Assembly: GCA_001695595.3 (NCBI GenBank)
Contig: MBPM02000001.1
Span: forward strand, 1,054,001 to 1,118,000
Direction of reading: 5' to 3'
From: Plasmopara viticola
Lineage: Eukaryota > Oomycota > Peronosporomycetes > Peronosporales > Peronosporaceae
DNA length: 64,000 bases
The notes below the pieces were generated by a model. The model did not search any database. It was given only the letters and a program-made list of their open reading frames with translations, and was not told the origin of the DNA. Positions 12,506 through 24,500 of this stretch are shown here, in pieces. The position numbers and the translations under genes were made by a program. Numbering within the stretch: position 1 is the stretch's first letter; every line of letters begins with the position of its first letter.

Positions 12506-15500
12506 TTACGTGCTAAGTGAGAGCAATAATGCTGTACCGCGTCGAGTCCAGTGGTCTGGAGTCTTGCCAGGTCCTACCTTGAGATCAACGGCAATTATAA
12601 ACGAGGGACGCTCATGCGTTCCCGTACGCAACGGGTACATGTAGATAGGACAGCTATACAACCCCTTGGTAGACTTTTTCTTGGCCTCCACGGGACGAAA
12701 GTGCAGAATAGGCATTTCACAATGCAGCTCCATCGGGTGAGGTTCTGTAAGACAATCGTGATCAAAGTCCCAGCGCGCACCTTCGAGAATTAGTCCTTTG
12801 ATATATGCCCCATCCTTGGGCCCTGTAGTTAACACATTCTCGCCTTGATTGAGAATGATAAACTCCCAATTTAGTGAGTCAATTGCGAACCCGTTTTTCC
12901 GAGCTGATGTTTGCAGAAGGGCTGTGAGAAACCCCGTTGGATAAGTGAATCCTGCGAGCCAGAAAACAGCCGGCTGAGCTTGGTTGGCCCATCGATGCAT
13001 TTGTTCACAACGGAGTTTGAGGTCTCGAGTCCATGGACCTAACGGCTTGAGCGAAGGGTAGCAAAAACTCCAGGCCTGAGGTACTGCTCCAATAAGCAGC
13101 GCATTGTACACAGCTTCAAGTTCTGGAGTAATAACGACCGACCCTTGAATGCCTTTCTTTAGCGCATCTGCCGAAGCATTTATTGTAGCCAGTAACTTGT
13201 TATAACGCTCGAGTTCTTGGAAAAGAACTGTCTTTAGCGCATCTGGGTCACTTCGCGCGGCTATATTTTCCTTGATGTTCGCAAGATCAAACACGTTGGG
13301 CACGGTTTCTTGCAGAGTCTGTAAAAGTCCCAACACTGTAGCATCATTGCCACTGTCTTCTTTAGTGACGTCTTGAGCTTGAAGTGATAGGATCGTTGCA
13401 AGCAATTCTCGTCCATCGTCGATCTGAGACGCAATTTGAGCGTTTGGGTGTTGACCAAAGACCGCAGGGGGGTCATTTAGTGGCAATTGTCGAATATAGT
13501 CCGTGTAAGATGACAAATTACCGTCATCTGGCACAAAATAATGCTCAGAGTCGGACAAAGGCATGTTGTCGACAGTCAAGACATTTTCCGAGAAAAACTG
13601 GGAAATATACACGAGCATCAGGCGACGGTCCCAATCATCGGTCACGCGCCCACCATAGTTTGCCTGAGCAATGAGGTACCTAAGCGCGTCCCAAGGTGTA
13701 TCCTCGTATTCATCCAGATATATTGCGAGTACGTCCTCACTAATGGCAAAGTCAGACTCATTAAAGTCATACGGAATATTCCAACCCAGATTGTTGAACT
13801 TGCGTCGCTCAAGTAGCAGCGAGTGAAACCAGCACAAGCAAAAAAGCAGGCGCTTATACTTTTTCGCTTGTCGACATCGCGCAAACTTTTCCGGTTTGAT
13901 GGTATTGTACAAGCGATTTAAGTTGGCTTTTAAGCCACGCGGTGGCTCAGTTGTCATTTTGATGCCGCGCTGCAAAATTGCGATAGGGAATTTTGGATTT
14001 GGACTACTGGACAACCACAATCGAAAATGTGGATTGATGGGGCCTGCAGGAGCGGAAGCGGCGGCACTCAAGTTGTCAATCAGCTTTTCTAATGTCGGTG
14101 CCCAACTGAGCATCAGGTGACAATTTGCTAAAAAGACCCAATTGCCAGCTTCTATCCCTCGCGTTAACATGGCCTCCGCTATGCTTGCCTGACCTTGCCC
14201 AAGTGCACAATTTTCAACTTTCTTTTGCAGCGACTCGGCCAAAGTAATAAGCGTATTGGTGGGATCCACACCCGGCGATAACACAAAGATTAATGGCGTC
14301 TTGTAGCTAGAAATATCGTAAATTGCCTTGAGGTCAAATGGTGGTGGGTCGACAAATTGAGCTCCAAGATGCGTCGCCGTGAATCGAGAAGCCTGAATGC
14401 TAAGTCGATCTGGTCGGACGCAGCGCACCAGTAACATCCTTTGTAGCTCATTGCATCTGCCTTCCCAATCTCCAGGCAGCACTTCACTTTCGGGGGACGT
14501 ACTCTGATACCATGACTTCCACCCTTTCAGGGCTTGTTCGAAAGAGCTTGTTATTCCTTGAAATGCAGACAACTTGTTCAGCTCTACGATTCTCGCCCAT
14601 GCACTATCAGATAGAAATTCAGTTGCGACATTTGGCACTTTCTCGGCTTGTGCCAACACGTTGCCACCCTTAAGCAAAAACTCATACTCGTCGCGAGGAA
14701 GTTTGTTCATACTCTGAAGAATCCGAGCGCACATTTGCAGTGAAAAAAGTAATTTGTGGCGCTCAAACAGTCCGCGACAGGCGTAGGCGTACACGGCATA
14801 CGTATGGTAGTCGTTGATGGCATCAATTCGCTCTGTGAGTTCTTCGCTAAGAACACCTTGATTTTTAAGATTACGACTTTTGACGATGGAATTTTGGAAA
14901 AGTGCGACATACGCGTCAAGTGAAAACTGATACATCGGATCGACGCTGGTCATGTCGTTGAGTACAAAGTACAGTGTCGATGAGCGTCGGGCCACACGTG
15001 CGTATCCCATTCGAGCAGCGTCAATCTTTTTCTCAGTTTCTTCACTAATCGCCAGCTGCAAGGAAACCTCTTCGGAAGTTTCCTTGGATGCATTTAACGT
15101 TGTCACAAGCTGCTCGTCGTCTAGTAACGAACCCTTGGCAGCCGATAGAAGACGCAAAATTTCGTTTTCTAGATCAATGAGCTTCTTCTTGGCTGCGGCC
15201 ACACGCATGACAAGATCCGATTTTTGTTCTTCTAAGGCAGGTTCTTCAAGCTGAACAGCAATACCAAGCAGTTGAGCCTCGAGTCCTTGCTCTTTAACAA
15301 CGAAATTGACGATCGTTGTTTTCGTAGATACTTCAGGGGTATAGTGAGGATTTGGAAGCTTAGTTGTCAAATAAAATCGAAAGTCGCGGTTGTAATCCAG
15401 CTCCTTGTCGCCCAAGCAAAGTACCTCGCGGTTTCCAACCTTCATAATACTCTTTGTAAGGATTGGCTCAAGGCTAGGATCGAGGTCTTCCAAGATGTCC

Positions 15501-18500
15501 TGCATTAGAACAGGCAAACCAAAACGTATACCATTTTCTAGCTTCCGTAGTAAATCTTTCATCATAGGATCCACGACCTCGAGACGTGCTCCCTCCATTG
15601 CTTTAATCCACTTATTCGCCTGTCCTTGAGGATCGATCATTAGGGGCCACCGCTTGCCACGCGTTGTGATCACGCCGTTTTCGGTAGAAAGTGAGTCACG
15701 AGGCAGCCCATGCACATTCCAATTCCGCACATCAGTTGGATCTGCTAAAAAGTCGATAAATGTAAATTTAGGGGACAGTGGTAAAGCTTGTTGAGTCACC
15801 CGATTCATCCACGTGTCCACGAGCGAACCACGATAAAATGTGTCGAATGGTCCCGCGTATGATATAAAAGCTGCAGCGACAAGTGCGTCCCCTACGACAT
15901 TAGAGAGACTTGCGTTTTTGTCAGCGATTGAGCTTTCCCATCGTTCACGCTCTCCAGCGAGTCCCTTTACCAGCTGCTCAGCTCGCGAAAGTTTCAGCTC
16001 CAGTAGCTCAGCCTCTTCACGCAGTGCATTTTTCTCTAACACACTAGTGTCATATTGATTTTTTAACGCCTCGACTTTTTTTGTGACCTCCTGGAGCGTA
16101 TCTTTTGCAACTAGAAGATCCTTCTGTTTGATGGTTAGTGCCTGTTGGGACTTGCGCAGCACCTCCTTTTTTGGGGCAACAACACGGAAGACTCCCGCAT
16201 AGCAGTCCATCGCTAAAACCCACGAGCAAAGTGCGCCGGCAGCTGACGATACTTTTCTCACTGCGTCTGCATTAAATGCTGGTTTTGACGTGTACTTTTT
16301 TAAAGCCGTCACTGTCTTGTCACGTATTGAATCCTTGTCAAACGTCTTGATCTGTTGCAAAAAGCTTACATCATTCATTTTCGTTTTAGCAGACGCCCAA
16401 GTAGGCGGTAAGCCAAAAAGAATCATCACTGCACACATGACCATTGACACTGCTTCAGGAGGTTGTGTGTACACTTTTACCTCTGCAATCGCCTTTTTGT
16501 CAAGATTTTCCACCTCCAACATTGCGCGTTGCAAAGCAGGAAGGGCCTCGTCTAAGTCCTTTTGTGCATCGTCAGCGATCTTTTTAGTCTCAGCTTCCTC
16601 CTTAGCAATACGCTCACTGTCAGCTTCTACCTGTTTTCGCTGCTCGTCAGCAACACGACGCTCAGACACGATGACAACCAGCAAGTCACTGCAATCGTTA
16701 TTCTTTTGAGCAACCACGACCTTGCGTTGCTCCAACTGTTTAGACATCTCTTCTACCTGCAATCGAGATTCTTCCAGCTTAGCCAGACCATTTTTTAATT
16801 TATCGCGTGTATCGCGAATAGTTGCTGCCTTTTCAGATAGCAAATCCACATATCCCGTGACAAGAGACAGATAGTTGGTAGGCGTCACATAATTGTGTCG
16901 CTTCATACGGCTTAGAACTTGCGAAGATGCTAGCATCACGCTACTATGCACCACAGCAAATACAGCTGCAATTTTTGGCCGTTGAGGTTCTGTAGCAGTG
17001 TCTTTCTCTTCAAGAAATTTCATTCCGACTTCCTGCAAAGCATCGAGAGGCCACTCATCGAACCAATCAATGTTGGTGTTGTTAACGAGAGATGGAAACT
17101 GTCGGCAGCGATTGCGAAAGCCATTTCCAATAGGGCTAAAGGCTAACACAACGTGTAAATTACGACGAACCTCGCTGATAAAGAAATTCCAGATCGACTC
17201 TTTTGTCTCACGTATACCCTGAGTACGTGCGCGCAAAAAAATTTCTTCCACAATTACAGCTTGTTCGTCCCGTTCAAAAAGTCCTGGGATCTCCCCACTA
17301 CTCAAAATATTGTTGAGATCTTCAACAAATGTTTCGCTTTTGATTTGCGTGTCATTAAACAAGAACACAGTTTTCTGTCGGTGCAAGCCGACTTGAGTGT
17401 ATAGCTTTTTAATGTCGTCATGGAACTCAATGCTGCGATAATTTTTGCCCACTTCAATCTGAAAAACTTTGTAGCCACCCATAAAAGCAGCAAGCTTTGT
17501 CAAGGATTGCCGACCACTTCCACCGACACCGACAAGAAGAAGATTGCCATGCATCATCATCAAATGGCGGTGAATGCGCATAATGTGCAGAAGTGCATCG
17601 CTAAACATGACAAGATTCATAGGTACAAATCCCGGTTCGGCGTTGTAGTTTTCCAACTGCTCTTCCACAAACCTTTTGAGCAATTTCGTATCCATGACCT
17701 CCGTGTACCGCACCCTACCCTCTTCAGCACCTAATGGGGAGGAATGAATGTAAGTGAACAAAGGTCCATTTTCCTTTACCTGTTCTGACGCTGAAGAGAG
17801 CAACCGGCTCCAGTCCGTCTGGAAATGCAAACTCAGCAGGTCGTTGAGCTTCTTCTTAAAAGTCTGCCGGTCCTCAAAGCTGTTGAGGCGGTCTGAAAAA
17901 ACGCGAAGACTTTCGTGCATCCAAAGCCGCAGCATGCCGTCACGGCTTGCTATCGTAGACTTTTCCGAAAGAAGCAAACCTTGTACTACTCGAGCCATAT
18001 CGCGTAAATTAAAGAGGTAGTGACAATTTGCTGGAGTGGGCAGGAATGTTTCTAGCACATTCTGATAAAGTTGTATAGTCGCAGCAACCAGAAGTCCACC
18101 AAGCGGCTTGATTTCATCTTCAAACTCGGCGAGTTTGGGCACAAGCATGGCTTCAAAGATCCGTTTCAGCTGAGCTTGCTCTGGAATCGTTACATTAATA
18201 AGATTAAACCGACTTTGGAAACGTGAGCTGACGACAGATCGGCCGCCACCTGGAGGTCCCATTGCCGCGACAAGTTGCATTTCGACAAAATACTTTAATG
18301 TCTGTTTTTTGCGATCGTACCAGCAATTGTAATCAATCCATTGCCGAAGCAATTCCAGAGGTGGTTGCGATCCAAACGTGTCCTTTGACGGCATATTCAT
18401 GTCATCAATGAAAGTAACAAGCTTCTTGCCCCCCACGGGTCCGTACCGATTCAGTGAACGCTTTTCCATCACATTTTCAATCATATCTTGAGTCGTTGCA

Positions 18501-21500
18501 GACGATGTGGCAGACGAAAAGTTCATCACGAGTACGTTAAACTCCTCACTGAGTGTCTCTACTTCTCGGCGGATTACAGTAGTCTTCCCCACACCAGTCT
18601 CGCCGACTAGCAAAGTGTTAATGCCTGCTGTGAGCATCGTTTGAAGCAGGAAACCATATCTTAATGTATCGATCGTGGGCACCAATATGTTGTGAAACGG
18701 TGTGTTTGCAGAAATTTTAAAATTGTTTGGCAGCTTTTCATCCCAAAGCTTAAATTCTCGACTTGACGGCTCAACGAAGAAGTCGTACGCTGTTTTGACG
18801 GGAGGGTAAATTGAATCAATATCTCGCAAGTAAATGTCGAATTTTTTGCGCCCTTCCTCGTTTGCAGAGGCTAAAACACTCCAAGTCAAACAAAAGAGAA
18901 ACCACTTTTCGACTATAACTGCAAATTTGTCTCCACATGCGGCAAGATCCACACCATTTTCGGCTGTAGCAAGGGCATTGTAGAGGTTACAAAAGGACTT
19001 GATACCAGTAAAAGTTGTCACTGGAATGAGCTCCGTCACCTTCGAAGATTTGAAACGCAACATCTTCTCCACGTACTTATCAAATAGCACCAGAAGCAAG
19101 TCCTTCTCTTCTTGGACTTTGATTGTCGTGGCCAGCCACGTTTGAATGAATGGGCGCCAACCGAGGTCATCAACATCCATGTATACCATACCAGCACGAC
19201 TTACAGTAGCGGGGGAAGCCACGGCAAGATCCTGGACCTCAAACATGAGAGCCATCGATGAACTCATACTGATTCGATCACCATTGATCAAAGTTAGAAC
19301 TTTGTTGTCATCCATGACACTGTTCATACTCTCGATCCAAAGCGTATCAACTGGTCCATCCAGCATGATCCATTTCTCTTCAGCATTTTCATCTGCTGCT
19401 AGATTTCTAAAGATGGCGGATAGTATACCATCAATCCACTCAAACGTTGATAGATCGTACACGCCATAAATCTCGTTTAAAGAAATAGACTTGGGATTCA
19501 GCACCTGTACGCGGACAGGCATGTAGCCATGAACCCCTTCAATGGCCAGTGAAGTTTTCGCAGCCATCAAAGTCTTCCAGATCGTCGTCTTTCCTGCCAT
19601 AGTCTGACCAACAATCATGTTGCAATGGCGAGTTACCTGAGATTCAAACAATTGGATCGTCTTGAACACGATTACCGGATGCACCTGTAGATCGTGCTCT
19701 CGCAGAGCCTGCTCAATATTACCCTGTAGTCTGCCGTAATCCGTCACGGGAAGTTCAATTAAAGGGAACAAATCTCCCAAGAGCAACCGGAAGAGCACTG
19801 AGTCCTCCCGAACAAATTTAGGCATATTCATGTCACGAAGAGCACGGAGCAAAATAGTTTCTTCTTGCAGATTCGGGTCCTCGCGCTTCAACGTGCCTGC
19901 CATGTTTAAGACAGCTTTCAAACTACGCAACCCGAAGTCATAGTGATCCTGCTTACTCAGTTGCTGGATCATAAGTCCATACAAGGTAGTTGTCTTCTTT
20001 GCCAAATTCTTGGCATCCCGGAATCCTTCAGCTTGAAGCATCACTTCGGCAATCAGTGCAAGATCTGGCACCATCATAGCACATGGTCGCATCAAAGCTT
20101 TTAGATTGTCCGGGAGCTCGGTTCGCCCTGCGTAACCCGGGTTCATCGTGATAAAGATTCCCATATTGCAATTAACTCGCATCATGGAGCCAAGAAACAT
20201 GACCTGTGTACTCTTGGCAGTCAGAGCTTGCATGATGGTTAAAACCTGCTGTGCGACGACGGAGAGTACCTCGATCTCGATACGGTTAAACTCATCAAAG
20301 CAACCCCAGCCACCAGATTGAACAAGGCCAGCAAACATACGTCCGACAGACTTGTAATCAAGGCCATCACTGCAGTTGAATACAATGACGTATTTCGCCA
20401 AATTTTTGCCCAAATCCTTTACTGTCTCAGTTTTTCCGGTCCCGGCTGGACCGAGCGGATTTCCGCCTCTATTTAAGTGTAAGGCTGTAGTCATGGTGAG
20501 AACGCATCGATCAGTCAGTGGTGTAATGACAAGACGTCCATTATTACCCTGGTATTCATACGAGTACTGCAATGATGTGACCGTCTGCTTCACCTCGCAA
20601 ACGCCCGAATCGCCTAACTCCTTGTTATAGTAAAATCGGAGCTGCATTAGCCAGTCAAAGTCATTCACACTTTTGCAGTTCTGCTTGATTAATCGATTAA
20701 TAACGTCTCGCGAATGAATCTCAATTGTGATCACGGCAACGACTTTACGACGTTCCGTTGCTGAAAGCTGGCCACGCACCATGTCCGCAAGCTTGTTAAG
20801 GTAAGATATCCACTTCTTTTTTAGTTTTTTCAGCGCCATCTTTTCTCCTTTAGCCATCTCATTCAGTGCTTTGATACACTCATTAGTCCAGGCCGTTTGA
20901 CCACATGATATCAAAAGCTGTCCCGGAAAGTCGATAATCCATTTTTCCTTTTTGCCCTTGTAACTAGCAACGCATTGTGCAAATATCTTTTCCAGCGTGG
21001 CGACCATAGCAGCCTCAATTTTAAGTAGCCATCCTTCAACTGCACCAGCGACTACAACGTTTGACACAAACATCACCTGCTCACCGCACGGGGAGTTCAT
21101 TCCTTGAGCTTCAAACGATAAATTACCACGTGCTCCAGGTGGGATCAGATTCAGGGTCTTGATGGCTTCAAAGCATTTTTTAATATGCTTTTGCACTTGA
21201 TCTGGATCTTTTTGATGACCTAGAATCTCAAGTAGATCGTCATTTGAAAGAAAGTAAAAGCGTGGAAACAGCATCCTTTTTGTCTCCAAATACTGGTCCA
21301 GACATTTCTGAATCTGATCTAATTTCTCTTGCATTGCGACCAAAGTCTCTAAAACACCTGCTTTCTGTGTAGCATTGAATGCATTTTTCGTTTTTGCCAT
21401 TTCACCTATCACTCGGCAATAAGCACTATTTACCTCGTCAAAGAGTATAGTTTCCAGTGGCAGCTGCTTTCGAATATCCTCAGATGCCATAAAAATGCTT

Positions 21501-24500
21501 TCCATGTAAATCCAAGAGCGCTGCACACTAAGTAATGTTTCGACGACGTCCGACATGTGCGAAAGAGCTTTTTCCCAGTACAAAATTCGCGTATCAAAAG
21601 ACCCAAAAAATGGCGAAGCTTTAATCGTCGATAGTTGCACTTGGTCATCTTCAAGAGCCGTAAACAAGTCATCCGCGGATCGGACTTTGTAATATGAACC
21701 CTTGTATTCTACAATATCGACGTCAATTGCTGCCCATCGCTTTTCAACTGCGTCCAACGTTTGCTCTATCGACAGCTCTTTGTCAGCGTTGCTTGACAGT
21801 GTGCCAATGAAGTCCGCATACACATGAAAGCCAAGAGAAAAAACGCGCTCCAAGGTAAAATTTGCAGACTCAGTATCGAATGTTTTTCCCATCTCCTCCT
21901 TCAGCTGAGCCCAGTGACGCGCCCGAAGTGCAGGGCTCTTAAGGTTTTGTATTAAGGGCAGGGTCTGTCGAAATTGTACAATTTTCTTCTTTAAGGAGCT
22001 CCAAACGGCCCAACTTTTCATATCCTTTCCGTATTTCACCACCCTTTTAAAATACTGTGCAGCGGTCGACTCCATCGTTTCAACTTTAATTTTGTAGAAA
22101 ACAGTATTTTTCCATGAAGCCCACGCGACTTCCCACTCGTCGGTAAGTGTCCAGATCTGCTGTAAAAGCTCAAGATTCTTCTCAGTTTGTTCAAATAAGT
22201 CATTTCTGGATTCATCAATATTAAAAATCTCTAATCCTTTTTTAAGCGCATTCTGGCGAGAGCGTGCGCTTTTCAATTTTTTTTCAAAATCACCAAGAAT
22301 CTGATGAGCTCTTTTTGACTGTTGCTCTCCAGAAAAAGGAAGTGTCGCTTCGGCTTCATTGCTTAAGTCTGTCATGAGTCTGTTCAAATCGGCCACAGAG
22401 TCCTGCACGCTTTGCTTCATGCTCACCTTGCACTTTTGCAGCATTGTAGTAGCATCCGCCAACACCCCTTCGTAAGTTTCCCAATTGGTTTTTAAGTTAT
22501 TTAGATCTCGCTGCTCTTCGTCGGTCACCTGGACGTCAAACTCAGCCAACAATTCGTACTTGTGTTGCAATGGCTCAAATCGAGATACAACTCCTGGCAT
22601 ATTCTCCTTGATGTTTTGTAAAAGATGGAGGCTCTCGCTTAAATAATCCATATTCAGAGGCTTGCTCTGTAACTTTTGGGTGTTGTCCTTCATCATATTT
22701 ATTAGCTCTTTTAACTCGGCATGGGCTGACTGATTAAGCAGACCCGTCAGCTTTCCAATCCATTGCACAGTGTGCTCAACTAAACTAGCTTTGAGAAAAT
22801 TGGTATCGATTTGGATGAAGTTGATGGTGTTAGCGAGGTCCTCGTTTTGAATACTACTTTGCTGCTCCCGGTATCGCTCGATATCTGCGCGAAATTGCTG
22901 CAGTGGCCTGTTCGCCTTTGCATAGCGACGAATAAATGCTTGTTTGTCTTGGTTCCAAATAAGTTTGTACTTGTCCCAATAACCGAGGTACTTCTGCAAC
23001 TCGGTGGCACTGGACGACATCCCATTCATAATGTGCACTAAAACCTTTAGGATATCCTCATCATTGAAAATTGATTGATAAAAGTTGTGTGCATCCACAA
23101 GAGTATCCGTCTTGATCGGTGAAGCCTTCTCTTTGTTACCGGTGGAATCTTCACTGGCCATAGCAGTCGCACGGACCTCGTCATCAGCCTTTGAAAGAGC
23201 AAAATCGGATTTTTCGTCTACAGAAGCACAATTAGCACTTGAGCTGTCTGCATTTAATTCGACGTTGCCGTGCTGTTGCGAAAGCGAGATGTTTAAGCGA
23301 GGCACAACAGATATAACATTAAATATTTCCTTGGCCACCATGTTCACCATTCGAGTAAGATCAGACATGAACGGCTTGAATTCCACCTTGTTCTCTTCAA
23401 GCACAACATGAATCCTAAATAAAGGTCTTGGATCAGTTTTGGCGTCACCATTGATTGCTTTCGACAGCTCTTGAAGCGACTTTTTAACGGACTGACGAAG
23501 TGCGTTTTCGAGCATTTTATCCGACCGTTCCACAAACCGGTTCCATTCCCGTTGTACTTCATGAGGACCAGAAGCAAAGTGTTTGTACGTTGCTGCCATC
23601 GTAGAGCTGATACTTTGATAAGCTTCGCGGAGCTGCTTCTTGATCAACTCTCGATGAAAAAATTGCTTTGCCTCAAAAACACCGTCGTCATAGATAGTGT
23701 TACGCTCGATAAAGATATGTATCAAGCCACTAATCATTTTGCAGCTTTTCGTCACAACATTCTTGTTTTCTTGAAATTCCTGAACAACCTTATATGTACT
23801 TTCACAGTGTTTACGGCAGTCTGCAACATACCACTCGACAATTCCTTTCGATATCCACGTAAGCTTTTGTAGCCCTGGTTGAATTCGGCGATCAAGTTTG
23901 CGAATAATATCTTGGAACAATCGTCGCTCAGTTGACGAAAGATTCAGCAAGATGCGATTATAATCTCGAATCACTAGCATAACGTGTTCGCGGAGCACTC
24001 GCAGCTGCTCTTTTTGATTACAGATATCATGTGCCATGTACGGAATTTGAACTTCGCCATTGAAGTACTGCCAATACTGAGCTTCTGCAAACAAGTTCAG
24101 CAAAGGACGGTCAAAGTTGCATTGAAGAAATCCTTTTTTTGCCCGTTCAATCAACGCCTTCTCTGTGACTCCCTTATTGTGAGATATGGAGTTCATACCC
24201 GGTGGCGTATCGTCAGCGTTAGACCCAATTTTCGTCATCAATGGGGTCTCCAATCGTAAATTGAGATTCGTGTTGCCTAGTATATTCAATTCTTCAATCC
24301 AGTCGTGATACTTGCGCTGGATAAACTCGTTAATCACCAGTCGCAATCCTTCATAGGCGTTCTGAGCCTCGTCACACTCTGCTCCATTTGACGGGTCGAC
24401 CAATTCTTGTACACGCACGAGGTCGTCAGTCGCACGCAGTAGTAAGCTTCGTGCCCATAAAGCCGCTCCAGCAAATTGAGGCTCCTTGGGAGAAAGTGGC